A DNA stretch of 64,000 nucleotides from the NCBI RefSeq assembly GCF_003263785.1, contig NZ_JYJK01000078.1, positions 124,001-188,000 on the forward strand. The letters run 5' to 3'. The number at the start of each line of letters is the position of its first letter. Within the stretch, counting starts at the first letter, position 1. Positions 19,321 through 28,836 of this stretch are shown one piece after another. The translations under genes and the position numbers were made by a program. The notes under the pieces are model-generated. The model searched no databases. It was not told where the DNA came from and saw only the letters and a program-made list of their open reading frames with translations. Source of the DNA: Vibrio variabilis (GTDB taxonomy: Bacteria > Pseudomonadota > Gammaproteobacteria > Enterobacterales > Vibrionaceae).

Positions 19321-19352
19321 AAAAGGGATGCCTGCTGAGTGGCATCCCTTTT
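19321..19352. terminator. Bidirectional terminator
   Basis: A 12-bp stem (AAAAGGGATGCC / GGCATCCCTTTT) with an 8-base loop lies between the convergent MFS and nhaC-type genes. T runs exist on both sides. Confidence 0.85.
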
Positions 19353-19380
19353 GGTTTCTTAATTGCGTAGCGAAGCGATG

Positions 19381-20854
19381 CTAAGCCACGACAAGGAAGA
19401 ATAAGGTAGTGGCGACGATACCAATCAGTGCATAAGGGAACTGAGTCTTAGCATGTTGCATTGCTGTACAGCCTGAGCCTTGTGCAGAGAGGACGGTCGA
19501 GTCACTGAAGAAACATGAGTGGCTACCTGCTGCAGACGCTGACAGCATCGCTGCGATTGTAAGATGAAGCGGCACGCCTAATTGCTCGGCGAGCGGCAGA
19601 ATAATCGGCATAGCGACCGCAAATGTGCCCCAAGAAGATGAAGAGGCAAATACTAGACCACCAGTGATGATGAAAATCAGCGCAGGGAAATATTGTGCAG
19701 AAAGGTAAGGTGCGACAGATTCTATTACAAACTCAGTCAGTCCAAGCGAGTCGTTGACACTTTTTAGCATGAAGCCGCCAACCACCGTCGCAAGCGGAAT
19801 GAGCATGACTTTGACACCATCAAATACCGAATCAAACAGTTCATTCATTGATACCAATCTTTGGAACCCATACAGGCAGAGCGTAAAGATGATAGCGACG
19901 ACCACACCTGCCAGTAGATCAATGCCGTAGAACCATGTTGCGCCGACAAGAACGATCATTGGCGTTAAGAAGTTAATCAACCCATAGTGGGTGATGTCGT
20001 TTGTGGTGCTTCACCGGAGAAATCGATGTCTTGTGCACCATCAGGCTTTACTTGACCTTGTTGTGCACGCTCTTCGGCTTGTTTCATGGCACCAAGGTTT
20101 GGCAACTTGTCCAAAGAAACGAGAACCACGATTGCCAGTGTTACCCAACCATAAGCCATGTATGGAATCGCCGAAATGTAAGCTTCGATACCCGAGCCTT
20201 CGGATGCAGCGCCATTGGCTCTAGCAAAGAACTAAAGAAGATAGCCCAAGTAGAAATTGGCACCAGAATACAGATTGGTGCGGCGGTCGAATCGACTAAG
20301 TAAGCGAGCTTTTCACGAGATATTTTGTAGCCATCAGTCACCTTCTTCATTGATGATGAAATAGCGATAGCATTCAGGTAATCATCGATAAAGATAATAA
20401 GGCCGAGCACGAACGTCATGAGCATTGACTGTTTACGGCTTTTTACTCGGCTTACCAACATGTTACTGAAGCTAAGAATACTGCCACCCTTTTCAAGTAC
20501 AGCGATTAATCCGCCCATCAATGCACAAACCAAGATGATCCAAGCGATGGTGCCATCCATCATCACATCCATAGATATGCCAATGAATTTTTCAACCACT
20601 TGAGTCGGGTCAAGAAGCAATACGCCGGCGATGGTACCAGCGACGAGCGCTTCAACGGTTCGGTGTGTAGTCAGAGCGAATATTAATACGAGTGCGGTGG
20701 GTAGCAGGCTGAGCCATCCATAGGCCTCACCTTCTGCGTGGTTTAAGCCCAGAGCCGTAAACCCTATCAGCACGCTAGCAACAAGCGCAGTCACAAATAG
20801 GTGCTTGCTACCCGATTTACTAGGTGGGGTGAGTACACCTGATTTCGTTGTCAT
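19381..20854 (-). CDS. NhaC-family antiporter-type membrane carrier in the polyamine locus, two frameshifts
   Basis: A polytopic carrier of the Na+/H+ antiporter NhaC/ion-transporter superfamily with about twelve helices. Marks are FIDDYLNAIAISSSMKKVTD near residue 140 and SHSCFFSDSTVLSAQGSGC near residue 440. Two breaks (about 20219 and 19982, both in G/C runs) are each repaired by one base, giving 491 residues from the ATG at 20854 with GGAAGGAAA upstream. It starts 17 bases after puuA, so the two are an operon. The setting suggests it imports putrescine, agmatine or a related compound rather than serving sodium balance. That substrate is inference. Confidence 0.82.
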
Positions 20855-20870
20855 AATTTCCTTCCTTTGG

Positions 20871-22217
20871 CTATGCGGAGTGAAGCATCCAGTCGATTTC
20901 AAGCGGAGTAATGATGCGCTCAAATTCGGCCAGCTCACTGCGTTTACAAGCGAGATACATATCAATAAATTCCCCAGATAAATACTTGCTTAACTCGCTC
21001 TTTTCGAGCTGAGTCAAAGCGTCAGACATGCGAGTTGGCAGGTCTAAGGCATTGTCACTTAGGGCTGGTGGGCACTGTTCTTGGGTATAGTTATCACTCG
21101 CTAATACTGCGGAAAGTACTACTGCAGCGAGAATGTAAGGGTTCACATCCGCACCAGCGATGCGGTGTTCAATACGACGGTTTTTGCCATCGCTAATCGG
21201 TACGCGAAGTGCCACACCTCGGTGGTTCTTCCCCCAATCTGCACGTGTTGGTACATAAGCTCCAGGTACAAATCGACGGTAAGAGTTCACGTTCGGGCAA
21301 AGTAGCGCCATCGCGTCCGGAATTTGGGATAACATCGCCGCCATTGTCTGGAAGAACATTGGACTCGCTGAGTCATCCTCATTATTAGTAAATAGGTTAT
21401 CGCCTTGTTCGTTGATGAGGCTGATGTGCATGTGTTGACCGTTTCCTGCTTCTTCAAGGAACGGCTTCGCCATAAAGGTGGCGTCAAAACCATGCTTGTG
21501 AGCGATTTGTTTGATTAGGCGTTTTGAGAAGACGATTTCATCGCAAACACGCAGTACGTCTTTAGAGTGGTTGAAGTTGATTTCGAACTGACCTGGTGCA
21601 GACTCGGCTAGCGCGCCTGCTGTGTTTAAACCTTGCTCGGCGGCAGCGGCATTGAGTTCTGATAAGAAGTCGGCATAGTCATCAAGGCCATCGACGTCAT
21701 AAACTTCGGTGTCACGTTCTCTTTTATTCTTCGTTGGGTTGATGGCGGTTTGCAGCTCCCCATTCTCGCCGCGCACTTTATCGATAAGATAGAATTCAAG
21801 CTCAAGCGCCACGACAGGGAATTGATTTCGGGCGTGTAGAGTTTCCACCATACGTTCAACAATGTTGCGGATAAATAGACGATGTGGCGTTTTGCCGTCA
21901 TCTTCCATCATAGAGAGCAATACCTGACCCGTCCCTTCTTTCGCTGTCGGTAACAGTGTTCCGGAGACAGGGAAACACAAGTTATCAGGTTCACCGAGAT
22001 CTTCACCCAATCCAGCCGATTCAACAACAGCGCCTTTGGTATCCAGAGTAATAGTAGAGAGGGGGAGGGCGACACCTTTTGCGAGCTTTTCGAGGGCGTC
22101 TACTGGGATGCGTTTGCCGCGAGGCGTGGCGTTGAGATCAGTAAATATGACGTCTACATAATGAATCTCTGGCCAGTTTTGTCGAAAATTTTTAACTTCC
22201 TGTAAATAGGTATCCAT
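20871..22217 (-). CDS. puuA: Gamma-glutamylputrescine synthetase (glutamine synthetase-like)
   Basis: This enzyme ligates glutamate to putrescine with ATP, the first step of the Puu pathway. It has 448 residues in the glutamine synthetase fold. Visible are VVALELEFYLID near residue 140 (metal glutamates), PGQFEINFNHS near 210, and GNGQHMHISL near 265 (metal His and ATP loop), with RIEHRIAGADVNPYI near 350. The adenylylation Tyr region of GlnA is absent, as in PuuA. The neighbouring puuDRCB genes fix the assignment over ordinary GlnA. Confidence 0.93.
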   Translation of the reverse strand: MDTYLQEVKNFRQNWPEIHYVDVIFTDLNATPRGKRIPVDALEKLAKGVALPLSTITLDTKGAVVESAGLGEDLGEPDNLCFPVSGTLLPTAKEGTGQVLLSMMEDDGKTPHRLFIRNIVERMVETLHARNQFPVVALELEFYLIDKVRGENGELQTAINPTKNKRERDTEVYDVDGLDDYADFLSELNAAAAEQGLNTAGALAESAPGQFEINFNHSKDVLRVCDEIVFSKRLIKQIAHKHGFDATFMAKPFLEEAGNGQHMHISLINEQGDNLFTNNEDDSASPMFFQTMAAMLSQIPDAMALLCPNVNSYRRFVPGAYVPTRADWGKNHRGVALRVPISDGKNRRIEHRIAGADVNPYILAAVVLSAVLASDNYTQEQCPPALSDNALDLPTRMSDALTQLEKSELSKYLSGEFIDMYLACKRSELAEFERIITPLEIDWMLHSA

Positions 22218-22563
22218 CTTTACTACTCCTAGTGACCCTGTTTCGTTGACGTGAAAGTTAAGGTGTTTAACAAATTGAACACAAAAACCTTGCTTGAATT
22301 AGGGGTTTTGGCTGAATTATCACTTTATATCATTGTTTTTATTGTCTTTTGTTTAATTTGGTGATTGTTTATACCGCGTTAAACGTTAACTAATTTGTAA
22401 CAGTTGATCGCCTTTTGCTCAATATATCGAGCTAAATTAGTGCTTTTTTTGAACAAATTAGAGATCAAGGTCACGATTTGGCATCTATTTTTAACGATGC
22501 TGTTGATAATTTTGTACATGAGTTGTACGGTTTTTGTTAAATAAATTGAACGTGAGTGTGACA
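22218..22563. promoter_or_regulatory. Divergent puuA/puuD control region with repeated PuuR-like sites
   Basis: This 346-base AT-rich spacer carries at least three copies of an ACAAATT or ATAAATT core next to TGAAC: TTAACAAATTGAACA (22267-22281), GAACAAATTA (22451-22460) and TTAAATAAATTGAACG (22537-22552). A further inverted relative, TTACAAATTAGTTA on the reverse strand, lies near 22387-22400. The AATTGAAC element is close to the E. coli PuuR box core (ATAATGAAC). One copy lies next to each divergent gene, consistent with repression of both operons by the PuuR-like protein. The exact boundaries are inference. Confidence 0.5.
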
Positions 22564-23310
22564 ATGTCTGAGATAAGAAAACCAATAATAGGACTCGTAA
22601 GCTGTAAGAAAGAGCTCGCTGGCTATCAAATACAGGCATTGAATGAGTTCTACCTCCAGGCGGTGAAAGATTTTGGCGGTACGCCCATCATTCTGCCATC
22701 GGTAATAGAAGCGGATGAGTTGGATCGAGTATTGGCTGTCTGTGACGGACTATTGTTTCCAGGAAGCCACTCTAACGTAGCGCCACATCGCTATAACGGC
22801 AGTCACGAAGAGAAAAAGAAAGATGAAGCGCGTGATGAGCTATCTATTCAGCTGATTCGCCGTGCGATAGACATGAACATTCCATGTCTGGGTATTTGTC
22901 GCGGCTTTCAAGAAATGAACGTGGCATTGGGTGGTAGCTTAGATCCGGCGGTACACGAGTCAGGTTATCAAGATCACCGTGAAAATGAGTCGAAAGACTT
23001 TACAGAGAAATACGCGCCAGCCCACCCGGTGTTTGTTGAAGGTGACGGTGTGTTTAAGGAGTGGCTGGTGAATGCCAAATGGGAAGATACCAGCAAGTTT
23101 GATGTTAATACCCTTCATAACCAAGGGGTTAAACAACTCGGTTCAGTACTAAAAGTGGAAGCAAAAGCTCCGGATGGTCTTATAGAAGCGTTTAGCTTAC
23201 CGGGGCAAAAATACTTTGTTGGCGTGCAGTGGCACCCAGAATGGGAAGCAAAACACAATCATTTCTCACAAATTTTGTTTAAAGAATTTATTATGTCAGC
23301 TTCCCAATGA
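22564..23310 (+). CDS. puuD: Gamma-glutamyl-GABA hydrolase
   Basis: A class I glutamine-amidotransferase-like peptidase (C26) that releases GABA from gamma-glutamyl-GABA. It has 248 residues from the ATG at 22564. The nucleophile Cys is in LGICRGFQEMN near residue 115, and the His-Glu pair is in GVQWHPEWE near 222. Upstream in-frame TTG and GTG codons are less likely starts. It opens the rightward operon; puuR follows 16 bases later. Confidence 0.93.
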   Translation: MSEIRKPIIGLVSCKKELAGYQIQALNEFYLQAVKDFGGTPIILPSVIEADELDRVLAVCDGLLFPGSHSNVAPHRYNGSHEEKKKDEARDELSIQLIRRAIDMNIPCLGICRGFQEMNVALGGSLDPAVHESGYQDHRENESKDFTEKYAPAHPVFVEGDGVFKEWLVNAKWEDTSKFDVNTLHNQGVKQLGSVLKVEAKAPDGLIEAFSLPGQKYFVGVQWHPEWEAKHNHFSQILFKEFIMSASQ

Positions 23311-23326
23311 TTTAGAGGCTGAATGC

Positions 23327-23884
23327 ATGGACAACCACCAAATTGGTAAAAATATTGCTCAACTAAGAAAAGAGCGCGGACTTTCACAACGAGAACTGGC
23401 AGAGCGAGCGGGCATTACACATAGCGCTATCTCATCCATTGAAAATGCCAAAGTGAGTCCTTCGGTGAGTTCTCTGCAAAAAATAGTGAACGTTTTTTCC
23501 TTGTCGCTCTCAGAGTTTTTTACTCTCGAGCAGCAAGAAAACAAAGAAGTAAAGGTTGTGATTAAGCCGGAAGACTTGATTGAAATCGGCAGTGAAACGG
23601 TATCAATGAAACTGGTTAACAACGGCAGCAACAAACAAGAAATTGGATTTTTGATAGAGGAATACGCTCCTAAAAGTACCACTGGAGCATCCAATATTAA
23701 GCATGACGGAGAGGAAGTCGGCACCGTATTGAGCGGTGAAGTCGAACTGGAGTACAACGGTGAAACCTATCTGATTAAAGAAGGCGAATCCTATGTCATC
23801 GACACGACTATCCCACACAAATTTACTAATTACTCCGATAAGGCTTGCAGAATGATAAGTGCTCATACACCAAAAGCATTCTAG
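23327..23884 (+). CDS. puuR: PuuR-type XRE-cupin repressor
   Basis: A 185-residue regulator, the same length as E. coli PuuR. The XRE helix-turn-helix covers about residues 7-62 (LRKERGLSQRELAERAGITH; SSIENAKVSPSV). A C-terminal cupin spans about 105-180 (HDGEEVGTVLSGEVELEYNG; GESYVIDTTIPHKFTN) and should bind the polyamine. It sits inside the operon it is expected to repress, so it is probably self-controlled. An upstream in-frame extension through puuD is rejected. Confidence 0.93.
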   Translation: MDNHQIGKNIAQLRKERGLSQRELAERAGITHSAISSIENAKVSPSVSSLQKIVNVFSLSLSEFFTLEQQENKEVKVVIKPEDLIEIGSETVSMKLVNNGSNKQEIGFLIEEYAPKSTTGASNIKHDGEEVGTVLSGEVELEYNGETYLIKEGESYVIDTTIPHKFTNYSDKACRMISAHTPKAF

Positions 23885-23910
23885 CGCCTTGAGGTAACCA
23901 AGGAGAGCGT

Positions 23911-25395
23911 ATGAAAACGCAACAACAATGGATTGAACAACGAGAAGCGCAGGTGATTGAACAGCGCGCTTTTCTTAACGGTGAATACACAGCCGCTGTC
24001 GATGAAACGACACTTGAAGTGGTCAACCCGGCCACTGATGAGATCATCGCGAACATCGCTCGCTGTAAATCTGCCGACGTCGATCTTGCCGTTGAATACG
24101 CGAAAAGAGCCTTTAAAACAGGTGAATGGAGCCAAAGCTCTCCAGCACACAGAAAATCTGTACTGACCAAGTTTGCTGATCTTATCGACGAGAACGTTGA
24201 AGCGTTGGCACTTCTTGAGACCCTTGATACGGGTAAACCTATTTCTCACAGTGTTTCTACAGACATTCCGGGGGCGGCTAAGTCCATTCGTTGGTACGCA
24301 GAGGCGATCGACAAGGTATATGGCGAAGTTGCTCCAACCGAAAAAGACGTCCACGCGTTCGTATCTCATCAAGCAATCGGTGTGGTAGCGGCTGTGGTTC
24401 CTTGGAACTTCCCTTTGTGGATTGGCTGTTGGAAACTCGGTCCTGCGCTGGCGGCAGGAAACAGCGTGATTCTTAAACCATCTGAAAAGTCCTCTTTGAC
24501 GGCCATTTTCTTAGGCAAACTCGCGAATGAAGCGGGGATCCCTGCTGGCGTATTCCAAGTGATTACTGGCTTTGGTCATGAAGCGGGTGAAGCACTTGCT
24601 CGACACAACGGGGTTGATTGTATTGCCTTTACAGGCTCAACACGTGTCGCTGGTCATCTCATGATCGCATCTGGTGAAACTAACCTAAAACGCGTATGGG
24701 CAGAAGCGGGCGGTAAGAATGCCAATATTGTTTTTGAAGATTACGCCGACCTTGATGGCGCTGCTGCTGAAACAGCTGCAGGTTGTTTCTACAACCAAGG
24801 TGAAGTGTGCGTGGCGGCCACTCGACTGCTAGTGCATGAAAGCATCAAAGATGCCTTTATCGATAAAGTGATCAGTGCAGCACAACGTTTCATGCCTAAA
24901 GATCCAATGGATCCAACCTCTTCAATGGGCGCGCTGATTGACCGCGAGCACAAAGCCAAAGTATTGGATTACGTCAAACTTGGCGAGCAAGCCGGTGCGG
25001 TTGTGCGCTGCGGCGGCGATGTTGAAGGAAAAGGCGCGTTCGTCGAACCTATCATCCTAGATAATGTAAATAACCAAATGCGCGTTGCTCAAGAAGAGAT
25101 TTTTGGCCCAGTACTTTGCGTTATTCCTTTCAAAACTGAACAAGAAGCCATTGCTATCGCCAACGACTCTCAATACGGTCTGGGCGCAGCGCTATGGAGT
25201 GACAACATCAATCGCGTACACCGAGTCGCTAAGCAATTAGAGGCTGGATCTGTGTGGGTGAACAACTACAACGAGGGCGATATGACCGTCCCATTCGGTG
25301 GATTCAAAATGAGTGGTAACGGACGCGATAAGTCCATCCATGCTATTGAAAAATTTACCGAAACCAAAACAACCTGGATTCGTCTCCACCGTTAA
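23911..25395 (+). CDS. puuC: Gamma-glutamyl-gamma-aminobutyraldehyde dehydrogenase
   Basis: An NAD(P)-dependent aldehyde dehydrogenase that oxidises the gamma-glutamylated aminoaldehyde to gamma-glutamyl-GABA. 494 residues. It shows VVPWNFPLWIGCWK near residue 165, FTGSTRVAG near 245, the catalytic Glu in WAEAGGKNANIVF near 268 and the catalytic Cys in NQGEVCVAATRL near 302. The start has AAGGAGAGCGT upstream. It lies between puuR and puuB on the same strand with short gaps. Confidence 0.94.
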   Translation: MKTQQQWIEQREAQVIEQRAFLNGEYTAAVDETTLEVVNPATDEIIANIARCKSADVDLAVEYAKRAFKTGEWSQSSPAHRKSVLTKFADLIDENVEALALLETLDTGKPISHSVSTDIPGAAKSIRWYAEAIDKVYGEVAPTEKDVHAFVSHQAIGVVAAVVPWNFPLWIGCWKLGPALAAGNSVILKPSEKSSLTAIFLGKLANEAGIPAGVFQVITGFGHEAGEALARHNGVDCIAFTGSTRVAGHLMIASGETNLKRVWAEAGGKNANIVFEDYADLDGAAAETAAGCFYNQGEVCVAATRLLVHESIKDAFIDKVISAAQRFMPKDPMDPTSSMGALIDREHKAKVLDYVKLGEQAGAVVRCGGDVEGKGAFVEPIILDNVNNQMRVAQEEIFGPVLCVIPFKTEQEAIAIANDSQYGLGAALWSDNINRVHRVAKQLEAGSVWVNNYNEGDMTVPFGGFKMSGNGRDKSIHAIEKFTETKTTWIRLHR

Positions 25396-25423
25396 GCCCG
25401 AAGCCGTTATTACAAGGAATAGA

Positions 25424-26702
25424 ATGATGAATAAACATACAGATTCATACTACGCTCACTCAATCTCAAATGTAAGTGAGTACCCACAACTGCAAGACAA
25501 TATTGAATGTGATGTTTGCGTGGTTGGTGCCGGTTTCTCGGGCTTATCGTCAGCGCTGCATCTTGCTGAGAAAGGCTTCAAAGTTGTGGTACTTGAGAAT
25601 GCCAAGGTTGGCTTTGGTGCGACAGGTCGTAACGGTGGTCAGATTGTAAATAGCTACAGCCGCGATGTGGATGTCATTGAAAGCCGATATGGCGCGAAGC
25701 AAGCGAAAGCGTTGTGCGACATGATCTTTGAGGGTGGCGACATCATTCGCGGCCTTATCGACAAGCACAACATCGATTGTGATTTCAAACAAGGCGGCAT
25801 GTTCACCGCGCTGAACAACAAGCAAATGAAAGGGCTTGAAGAGCATAAAAAGCACTGGGAACGCTACGGCAACGATAAACTGAGTTTGCTTGATGCCAAT
25901 GAAGTCGAAGCAGCAGTGGGCACAAAAGCTTACAAAGGCGCGCTACTGGATATGAGAGGTGGTCACATCCACCCACTAAAACTAGCGCTGGGAGAAGCGG
26001 CAGCCATCACCGCTCTCGGTGGTCAAATATTTGAGCAATCTGGCGTAACTCGCGTCGAAAAAGGCGTGAACCCTGTCGCTCACACAGAAAAAGGCAGCGT
26101 AAAAGCCAAGTACATTGTCCTAGCAGGCAATGCGTATCTAGGCGGCTTGGCACCAAATATCAGTAACAAAGCGATCCCTTGTGGTACCCAAGTAGTGGCA
26201 ACCGAGCCGCTGTCAGAAGCGATGTTAAAAGATATCCTGCCATCAGACTACTGTGTCGAAGACTGTAACTATCTACTGGATTACTTCCGCCTAAGCGCCG
26301 ACAAACGTTTGCTGTTTGGTGGTGGCGTAGTCTACGGCGCACGTGACCCAGAAAACATTGAAGCTTGATTCGACCTAAGATGGAAAAGATCTTCCCACAA
26401 CTTAAAGGCATCGGCATTGATTACAAGTGGACGGGTAACTTCCTACTCACTTACTCTCGTATGCCACAGTTTGGCTCTTTTGCCGACAATATTTATTACC
26501 TTCAGGCTACAGCGGCCATGGTGTGACTTGTACGCACCTAGCAGGGAAACTGCTTGCTGAAGCGCTATCGGGTCACGCTGAACGCTTTGATGCTTTCGCC
26601 GACCTTACCCACGTCACGTTCCCTGGTGGTCGCCACTTCGCGATTCCGTTCACGGCGATGGGTGCGGCGTACTACAACTTACGCGACAAACTCGCAATCT
26701 AA
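25424..26702 (+). CDS. puuB: Gamma-glutamylputrescine oxidase, two frameshifts
   Basis: An FAD-dependent (DAO-fold) oxidase that makes gamma-glutamyl-aminobutyraldehyde, ammonia and peroxide. The dinucleotide motif VVGAGFSGLSSALHLAE is near residue 32, followed by GFGATGRNGGQI. The frame breaks at about 26366 (TT) and 26506 (GG). One base added at each joins EALIRPKMEKIFPQLKG and YYLQGYSGHGVTCTH and gives 426 residues, exactly the length I recall for E. coli PuuB. That match supports sequencing error over decay. The start ATG at 25424 has AAGGAAT in front. Confidence 0.88.
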
Positions 26703-26795
26703 CCCCCAAGAAAGATACACCACTAGATAAAAAGAAGTGCCTGCAATGACGGGCACTCAGTCAGCCATTAGTTAAAAGAGATAAAGGAAGATCCT

Positions 26796-27662
26796 ATGAG
26801 TAAAGTAGTTAAATTTGCTGCCCTTCAGTTGACCAAAACTTGGGACCTAGATGCAAACCTAGAAAAGATTAAAGGCGCGATTCGTGAAGCAGCAGCGAAC
26901 GGTGCAAATGTGATTGTGCCTCAGGAGCTCATGGCTGCCCCTTATTTCTGTAAGAAACAAGAAGCGAAGTACTTTGAGCTTGCGGAAGAAACGGACAACT
27001 GTCGTCTGATTAAAGAACTGAGTGCATTGGCAAAAGAGTTGAATGTCGTTATCCCAGTGAGCTATTTCGAAAAAGCGGGCAACACCTTTTTCAACTCTCT
27101 TGTGATGATCGATGCCGATGGCACTGTGCTTGAGAACTACCGTAAGTCGCACATTCCAGATGGTCCTGGCTACAGCGAAAAGTACTACTTCAGCCCTGGC
27201 GATACCGGTTTTAAAGTGTGGAAAACGCAATTTGGTACCTTTGGTGCCGGTATTTGCTGGGATCAATGGTTCCCAGAGCTTGCTCGCAGCCTAGTGCTGA
27301 GTGGCGCAGAAGCTATTTTTTATCCAACAGCGATCGGCTCAGAGCCACAAGACCTATCATTAGACTCTAGAGATCATTGGCAACGTACGATGCAAGGCCA
27401 CTCCGCGGCGAACCTAGTGCCGGTGATTGCTTCTAACCGTGTCGGTGTCGAAGCGGATGACGGCATTGAGACAACCTTCTATGGCTCATCATTCATCACA
27501 GATCATACTGGTGGTAAGCTTGCGGAAGCACCTCGTGAAGGTGAAACGATCATTTATGCGGAAATCGATCTTCAAGAAACCGCTAAAGCTCGCCACGCTT
27601 GGGGTCTGTTCCGTGACCGCCGCCCAGACCTATATCAAGATATTCTAAGCTTAGCGAAGTAG
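26796..27662 (+). CDS. aguB: N-carbamoylputrescine amidohydrolase
   Basis: A nitrilase-family (C-N hydrolase) enzyme that splits N-carbamoylputrescine into putrescine, CO2 and ammonia. 288 residues. The Glu-Lys-Cys triad is Glu44 (VPQELM), Lys117 (NYRKSHIP) and Cys154 (GAGICWDQWFPE). AAGGAAGATCCT precedes the ATG. It is followed 11 bases later by aguA, so the two agmatine genes are paired inside the puu/gab operon. Confidence 0.95.
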   Translation: MSKVVKFAALQLTKTWDLDANLEKIKGAIREAAANGANVIVPQELMAAPYFCKKQEAKYFELAEETDNCRLIKELSALAKELNVVIPVSYFEKAGNTFFNSLVMIDADGTVLENYRKSHIPDGPGYSEKYYFSPGDTGFKVWKTQFGTFGAGICWDQWFPELARSLVLSGAEAIFYPTAIGSEPQDLSLDSRDHWQRTMQGHSAANLVPVIASNRVGVEADDGIETTFYGSSFITDHTGGKLAEAPREGETIIYAEIDLQETAKARHAWGLFRDRRPDLYQDILSLAK

Positions 27663-27673
27663 TGAGGTGACCG

Positions 27674-28755
27674 ATGAAACTCACCACAACACCCAAACAA
27701 GATGGTTTCTTTTTTCCGGCTGAGTTTGAACCGGTAAGAGAAGTCTGGTTGGCTTGGCCTGAGCGCCGCGACAATTGGCGAGACAATGCCAAGCCAGCGC
27801 AGAGAACCTTTGCAAAGGTCGCTAATGCGATTGCTGATGTTGTCCCTGTATCTGTAGCAGTGAGTAGCGCTCAGTATGAGAAGGCTCGCGCGATGCTTGA
27901 CCGCTCAGTAAAGCTGGTGGAGATGGCATTCAATGATTCTTGGATGCGAGATATTGGCCCAACGGTCGTGGTTAACGCGAAGGGTGACAGGCGCGGCGTG
28001 AGTTGGCAGTTCAATGCTTGGGGTGGTGAGTTCAATGGGCTTTATGATGACTGGAGTGATGACGATAACGTGGCGGCTGCCGTGTGCGATGTCATGGGCA
28101 TTGACCATTACCGAGCGCCATTTGTCCTAGAAGGCGGCGCTATCCACACTGATGGTGAAGGGACGCTTTATACCACCGAGGAATGCTTGTTGAGCCCGGG
28201 ACGTAATCCTTCCCTTTCTAAGGCTGAGATTGAAACCAAACTGAGCGAATATCTTGGTATAGAAAAAGTCGTATGGTTGCCAAAAGGTCTTTTCAACGAC
28301 GAGACTGATGGTCATGTTGATAATCTTATTCATGTGGTTGCCCCGCTAAAGTGGTATTGAGTTGGACTGACGATCCGTTCGACCCGCAATATGCGTTATC
28401 CAGAGAGGCATTGGTTGCACTCAGCGCTCAAACCGATGCCAAGGGGCGCACGATTGAAGTGATTAAAGTGCCTTTGCCCGGTCCGTTGTTCTATTCCGAT
28501 AAAGAAGCGTCGGGAGTTGAAGCGAGCGATGGGATGAACCGACAGGCTGGCGAGCGACTCAGTGCGTCTTACGCTAACTTTCTAATGGTCAATGGGCATA
28601 TTTTCTTGCCTTTGCTTGATAGCGAGTTCGACAACATTGCTATTGAGATATTGGTCAAAGCACTGCCTGACTATGACATCATCGGTATACCGACACGAGA
28701 AGTACTGCTTGGCGGTGGCAATATTCACTGTATAACTCAGCAGATCCCGGCCTAG
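27674..28755 (+). CDS. aguA: Agmatine deiminase, one frameshift
   Basis: A guanidino-group hydrolase of the amidinotransferase fold that converts agmatine to N-carbamoylputrescine. Markers are FFFPAEFEPVREVWLAWPERRDNW near the start (first motif around residue 12), DSWMRDIGPT near 95, EGGAIHTDGEG near 153 and the catalytic Cys in GGGNIHCITQQ near the end. The break at about 28345 is repaired by one G (VVAPAKVVLSWTDDP), giving 360 residues. Ribosome site GAGGTGACC precedes the ATG. Confidence 0.92.
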
Positions 28756-28836
28756 GGCTCTGTTTATAGACTCTCTCGATTTACAAACAAAATGGCGGCT
28801 CAATAGAAGCAAGCCATAGAAGCAAAAGGATTCACC

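Noticed and set aside
22534..22563. Extended puuD start at a TTG
   Set aside because: It would place codons over the last PuuR-like box and has no ribosome site. The ATG at 22564 matches the family start.
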